From positions 1-64,000 of the forward strand of contig NZ_JBGMWH010000006.1 of the NCBI RefSeq assembly GCF_041514305.1: a stretch of 64,000 nucleotides of DNA, given 5' to 3'. Numbering within the stretch: the first letter of the stretch is position 1; every line of letters starts with the position of its first letter. Position numbers and translations under genes: made by a program. This document shows positions 16,559-24,740 of the stretch, piece by piece. Source of the DNA: Salinarimonas chemoclinalis (lineage in GTDB: Bacteria > Pseudomonadota > Alphaproteobacteria > Rhizobiales > Beijerinckiaceae). The notes under the pieces were generated by a model. The model searched no databases, was not told the DNA's origin, and worked only from the letters and a program-made list of their open reading frames with translations.

Positions 16559-17542
16559 ATGGATCGACCGAGGAAACCACAGTCCACCGCGGAGACCTCG
16601 ACGGTCGGTCAGCTCGCCGAGATCGCGCGGCGCTACTACATCGAGGGCGAAACGCAGGACGCCATCGCCCGCGCACTCGATCTCTCGCGCATGAAGGTCA
16701 ACCGCATGCTGCGCGAGGCGCAGGACGCGGGGCTCGTCGAAATCCGCGTGCGCTTCCACTCATCGCAAACCCGCGAGCTCGAGGCGGAATTCTGCGAACG
16801 CTTCGGCCTCAAGCACTTGCTCGTCGCACCGGAAGCGCGCTCCATCGAGCAACAGCGCACCAATGTCGCGACACTGGTGAGCCATTTCCTCGAGTCGAAC
16901 CTGCGCGAGAACAGCGTGGTGACGGTCGGCATGGGCCGCAACGTGGCGCGGGTCGCGGCCGTCCAGACGAGCCGGGCCTTCGATCAGATCACCTTCGTTT
17001 CCGGCTCCGGCGGCGCCTCGGAGGCGGGGGCCGAGGGCAATGCCGACCACATCTGCCGTGCGCTGGCGCGCCGCTTCGGCGGGACGGCGACGACGCTCTA
17101 CGCGCCGGCCCACGTGCCGGACGGAGCGCTGCGCGAGGCGTTGATGCGGCACGAGACCGTGCGCCGCACGCTCAATCTCGCCCGCAGCGCCGACTACGCG
17201 CTCATCGGCATCGGTGATCTCGGGCCCGACAGCCACATGGCGCGCATGGGCTGGTTCGGCCCCGACGAACTCAAGCGCGCCCAGGCGGCCGGCGTCGTCG
17301 GCGACCTGATGGGCTACGACTTCTTCGACATCGAAGGCCGTCCCTGCAACGAGGAGATCGGCGGGCGCGTCATCGGCCTCTCCCGCGACGATCTCTCGCG
17401 CATTTCCAACACGATCGCGATCGCCTCCGAACCGAGCAAGACGACCGCCATCCTCGGCGCCTTGCGCACCGGCGCCATCGACATCCTGGCGACCAGCCTC
17501 CTCAACTGCATCGCCATCCGCGATTGGATCGGGAAAAGGTAA
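16559..17542 (+). CDS. SorC/LsrR-family sugar-responsive regulator
   Basis: A 327-residue SorC-type regulator. The helix-turn-helix (ETQDAIARALDLSRMKVNRML, about residues 30-50) is followed by a NagB-like sugar-phosphate-binding domain with VGMGRNVARVAA, VSGSGGASEAG and GIGDLG. Such proteins bind phosphorylated sugars as inducers. An in-frame GTG at 16541 is an alternative start. Its place beside rpiB and opposite the ABC/kinase operon makes it the likely regulator of both. Possible sites are the dyads at 15782 and 15971. Confidence 0.88.
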   Translation: MDRPRKPQSTAETSTVGQLAEIARRYYIEGETQDAIARALDLSRMKVNRMLREAQDAGLVEIRVRFHSSQTRELEAEFCERFGLKHLLVAPEARSIEQQRTNVATLVSHFLESNLRENSVVTVGMGRNVARVAAVQTSRAFDQITFVSGSGGASEAGAEGNADHICRALARRFGGTATTLYAPAHVPDGALREALMRHETVRRTLNLARSADYALIGIGDLGPDSHMARMGWFGPDELKRAQAAGVVGDLMGYDFFDIEGRPCNEEIGGRVIGLSRDDLSRISNTIAIASEPSKTTAILGALRTGAIDILATSLLNCIAIRDWIGKR

Positions 17543-17555
17543 GTACAGACGGAGT

Positions 17556-17798
17556 ATGCCAGGCGGAGGTCGAGCACGTGCCGGATACGAAACCCCGGCC
17601 TTGAAGGAGCCGCTCGGGATCGCCGTGCCGCTGCGGCTTCGCACGGCGGCGGGAGATCCGGCCTTCATCTCCACCGTGACCGTGTTCGGGACGCCGACCG
17701 ACATCACGCTCACGGAGATCGCCATCGAAGACTCCTTCCCCGCGGACGATGCGACGAAGCGGGCGCTGCGCGGCGATCGCGCCGAGCGTCCGGCGTGA
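17556..17798 (+). pseudogene. Remnant of MmyB-type XRE regulator ligand-binding domain
   Basis: The 80-codon frame contains LRLRTAAGDPAFISTVTVFG, then TDITLTEIAIEDSFPADDAT. This matches the C-terminal end of the MmyB-like ligand-binding domain of XRE regulators (FSTVATFGTPxDVTLxELxIExFFPADxxT). The helix-turn-helix and the first two thirds of the protein are missing. It sits between the SorC gene and the DUF1428 gene and is the only recognisable content of 17543-17851. Confidence 0.55.
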
Positions 17799-17851
17799 TG
17801 TCGGCGCTGCCCTGCCTGCGGCGTCCTCGGCGCGGACAAGGGGAATGGACG

Positions 17852-18205
17852 ATGGCTTACGTCGACGGTTTCATCATCGCAGTCCCGAAGGACGGTCTCG
17901 TGGATTACGAAGCGCTCGCGCAGGTCGCGGGCGAAGTCTGGAAGGAACACGGCGCGCTCGCGTATGTCGAGGCGCTCGCCGATGACGTCCCCTACGGAGA
18001 GCTCACCTCGTTCCCGCGCTCCGTCCTGGCGACGGAGGACGAGATCGTCGTCTTCTCGTGGATCGTCTACCCGTCGCGGCCCGCGCGCGACGCGATCTGG
18101 CAGAAGGTGACCGCCGACCCGCGCATGAGGGAGACCATGGAAGCCCCTCCCTTCGACACGAAGCGCATGATCTGGGGCGGCTTCACGCCCTTCGTCGAAC
18201 TCTGA
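17852..18205 (+). CDS. DUF1428 family protein
   Basis: A 117-residue dimeric ferredoxin-like-fold protein of the DUF1428 family, with typical MAYVDGFIIAVPK, WKEHGAL, VFSWIVYPSRPARD and C-terminal MIWGGFTPFVEL. The family has no established reaction. The ATG at 17852 follows AAGGGGAATGG. It is in a rightward group with a VOC protein (18223) and the ECF42 sigma factor. A paralogue at 46380-46730 is also beside a VOC gene, so this pairing recurs. Confidence 0.85.
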   Translation: MAYVDGFIIAVPKDGLVDYEALAQVAGEVWKEHGALAYVEALADDVPYGELTSFPRSVLATEDEIVVFSWIVYPSRPARDAIWQKVTADPRMRETMEAPPFDTKRMIWGGFTPFVEL

Positions 18206-18222
18206 CACCAGGAGAGCACGCG

Positions 18223-18639
18223 ATGCGGATTTCGGCGAACATCACCTTCGACGGACGCGCGAGAGAGGCGTTCTCGTTCTATCGGGACCTTCTGGGAGGC
18301 GAACTCGTCATGCTGCGCTACGCCGACCTGCCCGACATGGGCGAGGTCCCCGAGCGGGCGAAGGAACGCCTTGCCCATGTGCAGTTGCGTGTCGGCGATC
18401 AGGTGCTGATGGGAGGCGACATGCACTGGTCCATGCCCTACGCCCCGCCGCGCAGTGCCTGGATCACGCTGGAAGTGGAGCGCGCCGCCGAGGCGAAGCG
18501 CCTGTTCGCGGCGCTCGCGGAGGGCGGCGAGATCGGCATGCCGATGGCGGCGACGTCCTGGTCGTCGGCCTTCGGCATGACGACCGATCGATTCGGCGCG
18601 CCCTGGATCGTCACCGCCGATGCGCAGGAGGGGGTATGA
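18223..18639 (+). CDS. VOC-family (PhnB-like) protein
   Basis: A 138-residue vicinal-oxygen-chelate fold protein of the PhnB/glyoxalase-like type. It has FDGRAREAFSFYRDLLGG near the N-terminus, the repeat-like VERAAEAKRLFAALAEGG, and a C-terminal FGMTTDRFGAPWIV. Reaction unknown; such proteins are common in stress- and sigma-factor-linked loci. It lies 17 bases after the DUF1428 stop with GGAGAG before its ATG, so the two are probably one transcript. Confidence 0.82.
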   Translation: MRISANITFDGRAREAFSFYRDLLGGELVMLRYADLPDMGEVPERAKERLAHVQLRVGDQVLMGGDMHWSMPYAPPRSAWITLEVERAAEAKRLFAALAEGGEIGMPMAATSWSSAFGMTTDRFGAPWIVTADAQEGV

Positions 18640-19018
18640 TGCCGTCCGAAGGGTGCGCCGCCACGGCTCGAAGGCTTCGTTCCGGCAGCAGAGCCTGATG
18701 CCTGCTCGTGCCGCCAGACAAGGCTGGCTCGATGCGGGCTCGTCGAGCCTCGTCGAGCTTCGGCAACGCTATCGGCTCTTGGATGCCTTCCGCTACGACT
18801 ATGCGGCGCCGAGCGTGCCCTGTTCGGAAATCTCGCGCCTTTCCCCGTCGGGATTCGTCGAGACGTACCCGGGGCTGTGGGTGAGCGAAGCCTCGGCCGA
18901 GACCGTCTCCGCCGTGCGCGGTGCGGCTGGCGGCCGCACCCCGAACGGAGCATGATCGCGTGTCGGGACGCGCCGCGCTCGTGCGTCCTCGATCGCCTGT
19001 CCCCCGCGGAGCGTCCCG
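18640..19018. other. Gap with no recognisable gene
   Basis: These 379 bases between the VOC gene and the sigma factor hold a 111-codon open frame (18620-18955) with no family resemblance that I can see and no ribosome-binding site. In comparable ECF42 loci a DGPF/YCII gene would be expected here; none is visible in any frame. Confidence 0.4.
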
Positions 19019-20272
19019 ATGCCCGAGCCCTGCGCGATCGCCGATGCGTTGACGACGGCGCGGCCGCGCGCGCTCGCGGCTCTGCTGCGCCGGTTCCGTG
19101 ATCTCGATGCGGCCCAGGACGCCTTCCAGGAGGCGTGCCTGCGGGCGTTGAGAACCTGGCCCGAACGCGGCGTGCCCTCCGACCCGCTCGCCTGGCTCGT
19201 TCTCGTGGGCCGCAACGCCGGCACGGACCGCGTGCGGCGCCGCTCCCGCGACGTGCCGCTGCCGCCGGAAGACGCGCTGTCGGACGTCTCCGATGCGGAA
19301 TCGCCGCTCGTCGAGCGCATGGACCACGCGACCTGCGGCGACGACGTGCTGCGGCTGCTGTTCGTCTGCTGCCGTCCCGAACTGCCGCCGGCGCACCAGA
19401 TCGCGCTCGCCCTGAAAGTCGTCTGCGGCCTGTCCGTGGCCGAGATCGCCCGCGCCTTCCTCGTCTCGGAGAGCGCGATGGAGCAGCGGATCACCCGCGC
19501 AAAGCGCGCCATCGCCAGGGCGGGCATATGCTTCGAGGTCCCCACCGCCGAGGAGCGCGAGATGCGGCTCGCCGCGGTCGCGGCGGCGCTCTACCTCCTC
19601 TTCAACGAAGGCCATTGCGGCGAGGCGCCGGAGGGCGGCCCGCGGGCCGGGTTCTGCGACGAAGCGATCCGCCTCGCGCGGCTTCTCGTCGACCTGTTTC
19701 CCGGCACGGCCGAACTCGAGGGGCTCCTTGCGCTGATGCTCCTGCACCGCGCCCGTGCGGGCGCGCGCCGCGACGACGACGGGGCCCTCGTCCCGCTGGA
19801 GGCGCAGGACCGCCGTCTCTGGGACGCGGAGGCCATTGAGGAGGGCCTCGCGCGCCTCGCCCGCGTCGAAGCCGCCGACGCATCCGGGCCTTACGTCCTG
19901 CAAGCCGCCATCGCCGCGGAGCACGCGCGCTGCGCGGACGCCGCCGGCTGCGACTGGCGCCGCATCGCGTTCCTCTACGCCATGCTGGAGCAGGTCCAGC
20001 CGACGCCGGTGGTGCGCCTCAACCGCGCCGTGGCGGTGGCGAAGACCTTCGGGCCGCAGGCGGCACTGTCGCTGATCGACGACCTCGCCGGACCGCTCGA
20101 GGGCTATCTTCCCTTTCACGACGTGCGCGGCGCGCTCCTCACCCAGCTCGGACGCGGCGCGGAGGCGCAGCGCGCCTTCACCACCGCGCTGGCACTCGCG
20201 ACCGGCGAAGCACAGGCCGCGCGGCTGCGGCGGACCCTGGCGGGGTTGGCGGGTGAGACCGGGAGGCGCTGA
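19019..20272 (+). CDS. ECF42-type RNA polymerase sigma factor
   Basis: A 417-residue sigma factor: sigma-2 (RFRDLDAAQDAFQEACLRAL, about 25-44), sigma-4 (GLSVAEIARAFLVSESAMEQRI, about 140-161) and a long C-terminal domain of helical repeats (LYLLFNEGHC, RLNRAVAVAKTFGP). This extended C-terminus is the mark of ECF42. That group usually has no anti-sigma factor and is encoded beside DGPF/YCII proteins. Here the neighbours are DUF1428 and VOC genes, and only DGPF remnants occur (21139 and 24741). Confidence 0.88.
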   Translation: MPEPCAIADALTTARPRALAALLRRFRDLDAAQDAFQEACLRALRTWPERGVPSDPLAWLVLVGRNAGTDRVRRRSRDVPLPPEDALSDVSDAESPLVERMDHATCGDDVLRLLFVCCRPELPPAHQIALALKVVCGLSVAEIARAFLVSESAMEQRITRAKRAIARAGICFEVPTAEEREMRLAAVAAALYLLFNEGHCGEAPEGGPRAGFCDEAIRLARLLVDLFPGTAELEGLLALMLLHRARAGARRDDDGALVPLEAQDRRLWDAEAIEEGLARLARVEAADASGPYVLQAAIAAEHARCADAAGCDWRRIAFLYAMLEQVQPTPVVRLNRAVAVAKTFGPQAALSLIDDLAGPLEGYLPFHDVRGALLTQLGRGAEAQRAFTTALALATGEAQAARLRRTLAGLAGETGRR

Positions 20273-20339
20273 CTCCGCGGCTCACGGCGCGGTGCTGCTC
20301 GTCCCGTCGCGGTCGCGTCCGTAGCGCCGCGCGAGGTCG

Positions 20340-20483
20340 AACCGCGGCCTCGATCTCGTCGTCCGTCCGCCCGAAGACCGACGAGCCGCAGCCCCGGCAG
20401 AAGTGACGCCCAGCATACTCGCCCGTCTCGCCCTCCAGGGCGACGGCGTCTTCGGAGAAGATCGCCGAGCCTCTTCGGCCACC
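20340..20483 (-). pseudogene. Remnant of GFA (CENP-V/formaldehyde-activating-like) protein
   Basis: On the minus strand, about 48 codons read GGRRGSAIF, then ALEGETGEYAGRHFCRGCGSSV and FGRTDDEIE. This matches the middle of GFA-family zinc proteins, where the C-x-x-C of the second zinc site appears as CRGC. The N-terminal zinc ligands and the C-terminus are absent, and the frame runs into unrelated sequence. It is the only recognisable content in 20273-20608. An intact GFA gene is at 45875-46333. Confidence 0.55.
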
Positions 20484-20589
20484 CACGTCGGGCCGCCTGG
20501 GTCGACGTGCTTCGACCGCCGTTGCCGACACGACGGGCGTCAGCGAGAGCAGAAGGAGGCGAGGCGCGGTTCTTGACCATGGGAGACGA

Positions 20590-20601
20590 GTGTATCTACA
20601 C
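20590..20601. promoter_or_regulatory. Palindrome just upstream of the MarR gene
   Basis: GTGTA-TC-TACAC is a perfect 5-2-5 dyad, seven bases before the preferred MarR start. MarR proteins commonly repress their own promoter through dyads of this size. If the longer start at 20579 is used the site would be inside the gene, which argues for the shorter one. Confidence 0.3.
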
Positions 20602-20608
20602 TGACTGG

Positions 20609-21049
20609 ATGTCGATCGACGAGACTCGTGCCTGCCTCTGCCTCGCTTCCCGCCGCGCCGCGCGCTCGATCACGGCCGCGTTCGACCGCGCGCTGAAGCC
20701 GCACGGCCTGCGGGCGACGCAGTTCACGCTTCTCTCTGTGCTCGCCATCAAGGGACCGACGCGGATCGGCACGCTGGCGACGATCGTCGGCACCGAACGC
20801 ACGACCATGACCCGCAACGTCGCCGTGGCGGAGAAGGCGGGCCTCGTCGCCACGCGCCGCGACGACGAGGACGCGCGCCAGCGGCTCGTCGGTATCAGCG
20901 CGCGGGGACGGGCCGTTCTGGAGGAGGCGTTCGTGACGTGGCGGCGGGTTCAAGGCGATCTCGCCGCGGGGCTGGGGATCGAGGCGGTGGACGGCTTGCG
21001 CCGCTTCGCGGCGGCAGGCCGCCGCCCGGCGAGGGGGGCGATGTCGTGA
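20609..21049 (+). CDS. MarR-family transcriptional regulator
   Basis: A 146-residue MarR regulator with the winged helix at about residues 45-105 (IGTLATIVGTERTTMTRNV, then DEDARQRLVGISARGR). The start MSIDETRACLCLASRRAARSI matches the usual N-terminus of this branch; in-frame starts at 20579 and 20507 lack better ribosome-binding sites. The final 15 residues are Arg/Ala rich and atypical, so the dimerisation helix may have been altered. Two GST genes follow and could be its targets. Confidence 0.8.
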   Translation: MSIDETRACLCLASRRAARSITAAFDRALKPHGLRATQFTLLSVLAIKGPTRIGTLATIVGTERTTMTRNVAVAEKAGLVATRRDDEDARQRLVGISARGRAVLEEAFVTWRRVQGDLAAGLGIEAVDGLRRFAAAGRRPARGAMS

Positions 21050-21138
21050 TCACCGAACGACGCCCGTCTCGCGATCGGCTCCGTCCCGCACGACCACCAG
21101 CGACGCGGGTCCTCTCCCCGATCGTGGGTCTCGTCTGC

Positions 21139-21168
21139 GACGGCCCTTTCGCGGAGGCCCGCGACTAC
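21139..21168 (+). pseudogene. DGPF (YCII-related) protein remnant
   Basis: A ten-codon stretch reading DGPFAEARDY carries the defining DGPF motif of YCII-related proteins (LVxDGPFAExKE). It lies in a frame with no other family sequence and no start. DGPF proteins are the standard partners of ECF42 sigma factors, and one is encoded 870 bases upstream. With only the motif left, this is suggestive rather than proven. Nothing else is recognisable in 21050-21317. Confidence 0.4.
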
Positions 21169-21317
21169 GCCGCCACCGTGTGCGCCGCGCGGGGCGAGCG
21201 GGAGACGCTCCCGGCGCCGGCGCGCGATCTCGCGCAACGGTGATCTTCGCTGTCGGCGCGAGGGACGCGCGCGCGTCCTCGTGCAGCGACAGGTCTCTCG
21301 GCGACGAGGCGCGATCG

Positions 21318-21938
21318 ATGATCACGATCTACGGACGTGGACGCGGCTTCCGCGTCGTTCGGCTTCTGGAAGAGATGGGGCTGCCCTACCGCCTGAGAGA
21401 CGTCGACATGCGCGCAGGCGTCGAGAACGATGCGGAGTTTCTGCGCATCAATCCCGCGGGGTTCATTCCGGCTCTGGTGGACGGCAGCGCCACGATGGTC
21501 GAGTCGATCGCGATCATGGAATACCTGATGGCGCGCTACGGTCCGACGCCGCTTTCGCCCGAACCGACCTCGACGGCCTATCCGGCCTACCAGCAGTTCC
21601 TGCATCTCGGCGAGGCGGGCATGGCGGCTGCGGTCTTTTTCGCCGGCAACGCGCGCCGGCTGCCGACCGAGGCGGAGCGCTCGAACCCGACGGCGCGCCA
21701 TGCGCTCCGGCAATACGAGAACCGGCTGACGCTCGTGAGGCGGCAGCTCGACAGGACGCCGTATCTCGCCGGCGAGGCGTTCACCGCCGCCGACATATCG
21801 GTCGCCTACGCCATCGACCTGGCCGAGCGTTTCGCCGACGTCGCGCCGGGCGCCGAGGAAGCGGCTCACCTGGCGAGGGTTCGCACGCGCGACGCCTACG
21901 CGCGCGCAGTCGCCGCTTGTGCGAAGGCCGCGCCGTGA
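21318..21938 (+). CDS. Glutathione S-transferase family protein
   Basis: A 206-residue GST. The N-terminal thioredoxin-like domain (MITIYGRGRGFRVVRLLEE) has the cis-Pro and glutathione-contact segment GFIPALVDGSATMVESIAIM at about residues 48-67. The C-terminal all-helical domain contains YLAGEAFTAADISVAYA. It would conjugate or reduce an electrophile with glutathione in the cytoplasm. Its end overlaps the next GST start as GTGA (21935-21938). Confidence 0.87.
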   Translation: MITIYGRGRGFRVVRLLEEMGLPYRLRDVDMRAGVENDAEFLRINPAGFIPALVDGSATMVESIAIMEYLMARYGPTPLSPEPTSTAYPAYQQFLHLGEAGMAAAVFFAGNARRLPTEAERSNPTARHALRQYENRLTLVRRQLDRTPYLAGEAFTAADISVAYAIDLAERFADVAPGAEEAAHLARVRTRDAYARAVAACAKAAP

Positions 21939-22606
21939 GGCCCACCATCACCGCCTTCGCCACCTCGCCCGACCGCGGCCGCGGCCTCGCCCGCGACATG
22001 CCGGTGCGCTGGGCGCTGGAGGAAGCGGGGATCGCCTACGACGTGCGGCTCCTGTCGTTCGCCGAGATGAAAGAGCCGGCGCATCTGGCGCTCCAACCCT
22101 TCGCGCAGATCCCCACCTTCGAGGACGGGGACGTCGTGCTGTTCGAGACCTGCGCCATCGTGCTGCACGTCGCGGACCCGAGCGACGCGCTGCTCCCGCG
22201 TGGTCCGGCCGCGCGGGCGCGGGCGATCTCGTGGACATCGGCGGCGGTCGGCACGATCGAGCCGCCGATCGTCGAACGCGAGACGATGCTGCTTCTGGAG
22301 CGCGACGCGCCCTGGTTCGCTGACCGCCTGCCCCGGGCCGAGGAGCGCGTGACCCGTCGACTCGCTCAGCTCTCCGCGCGGCTCGGCGAGCGGGATTGGC
22401 TCGAGGACGGGTTCGGCTGCGGCGATCTGATGATGGTGAGCGTCTTGCGCCGGCTCGGTGGATCGGACCTCCTCGCCACGTTCCCGAACCTCGTCGCCTA
22501 CGTCGCACGCGGCGAAGCGCGCCCGGCCTTCGCCCGCGCCTTCGCCGCGCAGCGCGCCGTGTTCGAGCGGACGAATGAGGGATCTCCCTCGCGATCCTCG
22601 TCTTGA
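21935..22606 (+). CDS. Glutathione S-transferase family protein
   Basis: A 223-residue GST starting with GTG at 21935. The thioredoxin-like domain starts TITAFATSPDRGRGLARDM and includes FAQIPTFEDGDVVLFETCAI, with Phe-Glu-Thr in place of the usual Glu-Ser. A helical domain follows with WLEDGFGCGDLMMVSVLRRL. It is translationally coupled to the preceding GST and so probably acts in the same detoxification process. The C-terminal 15 residues are Ser/Arg rich. Confidence 0.85.
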   Translation: MRPTITAFATSPDRGRGLARDMPVRWALEEAGIAYDVRLLSFAEMKEPAHLALQPFAQIPTFEDGDVVLFETCAIVLHVADPSDALLPRGPAARARAISWTSAAVGTIEPPIVERETMLLLERDAPWFADRLPRAEERVTRRLAQLSARLGERDWLEDGFGCGDLMMVSVLRRLGGSDLLATFPNLVAYVARGEARPAFARAFAAQRAVFERTNEGSPSRSSS

Positions 22607-22694
22607 TCACGAACAGACCACTTGCCCCTTCGGCGGCGATGTTCGTGCGGAGCATCGACGTTTCGATGCAGCCCCAGCTGTCGGAAGAGCGCGC

Positions 22695-22964
22695 ATGATC
22701 GCCGACATCGAAGACTACTTTTCCAAGGGTTGCGGGCGGTGCGACCGATTCGATACGAAGGATTGCTCAACCAAAAGCTGGGCGCGAGGTCTGGCGACAC
22801 TGCGTGACATCTGCCTGTCGGCAGGTCTCGTGGAGGCGGTGAAGTGGGGCCAGCCGTGTTATTCGTACGCGAAACGCAACGTCGAGCGATCGGACACGCG
22901 CGTCGAGTGCATCGCGGTGTTCCGCGACAGGATTTTCGACGGCAAAGGTGCGACGGAGACGTGA
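22695..22964 (+). pseudogene. Truncated YdeI/DUF1801-like protein
   Basis: The frame MIADIEDYFSKGCGRCDRF, then STKSWARGLATLRDICLSAG and VEAVKWGQPCYSYAKRN, matches the N-terminal half of YdeI/OmpD-associated proteins (VExYFxxGCGRCxRF...VKWGxPCY). These run to about 190 residues. After residue 56 the sequence diverges (VERSDTRVECIAVFRDRI) and ends at 89 residues. The next recognisable sequence is a GST missing its start, so a deletion joined two broken genes here. Confidence 0.6.
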
Positions 22965-22983
22965 CGTGGAACGGACCTCGACG

Positions 22984-23340
22984 CAGCGATCCCACCTCGG
23001 CGCCGACTTCCTCGCGGTCAATCCGTTCGGCAAGGTCCCCGCGCTCGTCGACGGCGACGTGCGCATCGCCGAGTCGGCGGCAATTTCGCTGTACTTCGCC
23101 GAGCGCTACGGCAGCGTGCGCTTCATCCCCGCCGATCCCGCGACCCGGACCGAGATGTACCAGTGGATATTCTTCCTCGTCACCGAGATCGAGCAACCGC
23201 TCTGGCGCGAAGCGTCGCACACCGCGATGCACGCGGAACACGGGCCGCGATCCGAGGAGGTCGCGCTCGCGCATCGGAACTGCCGCCGCATGCTGGTGCC
23301 CCTCGAGGCGCACATGAACGGCAGAGACTGCTTCACCTGA
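22984..23340 (+). pseudogene. GST fragment lacking both ends
   Basis: The frame reads LGADFLAVNPFGKVPALVDG, then AESAAISLYFAERYG, a GST thioredoxin domain from about residue 40 onward. It runs through the start of the helical domain to LVPLEAHMNGRDCF and stops at 23340, about 60-70 residues short. The first 40 residues with the glutathione-activating site are absent. 23341-23501 contains nothing recognisable. Confidence 0.65.
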
Positions 23341-23501
23341 GATGCACGTCAAGATCGTTGGCGCCGGCATCGTGTAGCCCTGCACTGCATGGGCTCTCAC
23401 GAACCGGGCCACCACGTGTCGGCGAGGCCGATCCGCCGGCGTCCTCGCCGTGCGCCGGCGCGACGCCGGTCTCATCGACGATGGGAGGAGGAACCCAGGG
23501 C

Positions 23502-23918
23502 ATGTCGGCAGACGTCACGCCGTTCACGCGACAATACTTCCACGGCACGAAGGCCGACCTGCGCCCCGGCGATCACATCCGCGTCGGCCACCGATCGAAT
23601 TTCACCGACGCGGGGGCCCTCTCCTGGACCTATTTCGCCGCCACGCTCGACGCGGCGATCTGGGGCGCCGAACTCTCGCGGGGCGACGGGCGTGAACGGA
23701 TCTACGTCGTCGAGCCGACCGGGGAAATCGAGGACGATCCCAACCTCACGGACAAGAGGTTTCCGGGCAACCCGACGCTCTCCTATCGATCGCGCCATCC
23801 TCTGCGCGTCGTCGCCGAGCTCGTGGGCTGGACGGGGCATTCGCCGGCGACGATCGCTGCGATGAAGGACGGTCTCGAGCGATTGGCCGAGAGCGGAGAC
23901 GACATCATCATCGACTGA
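23502..23918 (+). CDS. arr: NAD(+)-rifampin ADP-ribosyltransferase (Arr)
   Basis: A 138-residue Arr enzyme, which inactivates rifamycins by ADP-ribosylating a hydroxyl of the ansa chain using NAD. Conserved elements seen are FTRQYFHGTKADLRPGD, ATLDAAIWGAELSRG, IYVVEPTGEIEDDPN and LTDKRFPGNPTLSYRSR, over a typical full length. GGGAGGAGGAACCC precedes the ATG at 23502. Arr homologues are chromosomal in many soil bacteria. It is intact although the genes on both sides are broken. Confidence 0.92.
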   Translation: MSADVTPFTRQYFHGTKADLRPGDHIRVGHRSNFTDAGALSWTYFAATLDAAIWGAELSRGDGRERIYVVEPTGEIEDDPNLTDKRFPGNPTLSYRSRHPLRVVAELVGWTGHSPATIAAMKDGLERLAESGDDIIID

Positions 23919-23971
23919 GGCGCGCCTTTCCGAAAGCCACGGGAAGTTCATGCGCGACAGAGAGACCGGCC

Positions 23972-24010
23972 ATGCCGCTCACCCTCTACGCCCACCCGTT
24001 CTCGTCGTGA
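23972..24010 (+). pseudogene. Twelve-codon N-terminus of a lost GST
   Basis: ATG at 23972 opens MPLTLYAHPFSS, the usual first strand of a GST (LTLYxHPxSSYCxK), then meets TGA at 24008. A GAAAGCCACGGGAAG stretch lies upstream. No further GST sequence follows before the convergent VOC gene. The match is short, so this may be chance. Confidence 0.35.
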
Positions 24011-24087
24011 AGGCCGGGAAGGCTGCGCGGTCGTCCTCTCGAAAATCGCGCAGATCGCAGCGAACGGATCTCCACGACGGACGGGAC

Positions 24088-24480
24088 CTAGCTCGGCACG
24101 ACATGGCAGACTGCCTCGACGCGATTGCCGTCCGGGTCGACGAGATAGGCGGCGTAGTATGCCGGGTGATAGGCCTCCCGAATCCCCGGCGCCCCCCCGT
24201 CGGTCCCCCCGGCGACGAGCCCTGCCGTCCAGAAGGCGTCGACCGCCTGCCGCATCGGAGCCTTGAAGCACCAGTGCCGGCCCGGACAGGCGTCCGGCGC
24301 GCGCCCGCGGCGGATCGACAGATAGGTGCGCTGGGGATGCGCCGCGTCGCATCGCTCTCCGTAGCCGATCCAGTCGTCGGACACCCCGACCTTCGGGATG
24401 GAGAGCGCCGCCATGATGGCGTCGTAGAAGACCTCGGCGCGCCGCAGGTCGGCGACGGTGATCGAGACGTGGTCGAGCAT
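24088..24480 (-). CDS. VOC-family (glyoxalase/bleomycin-resistance-like) protein
   Basis: A 130-residue VOC protein. It begins MLDHVSITVADLRRAEVFYD and ends with AAYLVDPDGNRVEAVCH, which holds the Glu metal ligand. The first ligand His3 or His4 is present (DHVS). The start at 24480 is preceded by GGAGGACGATCG. Function unknown. It converges on the broken GST start and is divergent from the AraC gene. Confidence 0.85.
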   Translation of the reverse strand: MLDHVSITVADLRRAEVFYDAIMAALSIPKVGVSDDWIGYGERCDAAHPQRTYLSIRRGRAPDACPGRHWCFKAPMRQAVDAFWTAGLVAGGTDGGAPGIREAYHPAYYAAYLVDPDGNRVEAVCHVVPS

Positions 24481-24740
24481 GGCGATCGTCCTCCGACGGG
24501 AGTTGCACCGGCCGATCGCGGGCGGCCCCGCCGGTGCGATGGGCAACGTGACGACCCGTCCCGGCCACGGCCGTGCCCGCCACGTCGGCCGGGACGAGCC
24601 CGACCGCCGTCGGACCGATCTCGATGGCCGCCCGGCGTGGCGTCCATCGGCGCTCACTCGCCCGCCCGCGTCGCCGCGGACCGGCGGGGGCGCCTCTCGC
24701 ACGTCGTCACGGCCGATGAACGCGGTGTGGGCTCGAGCGC

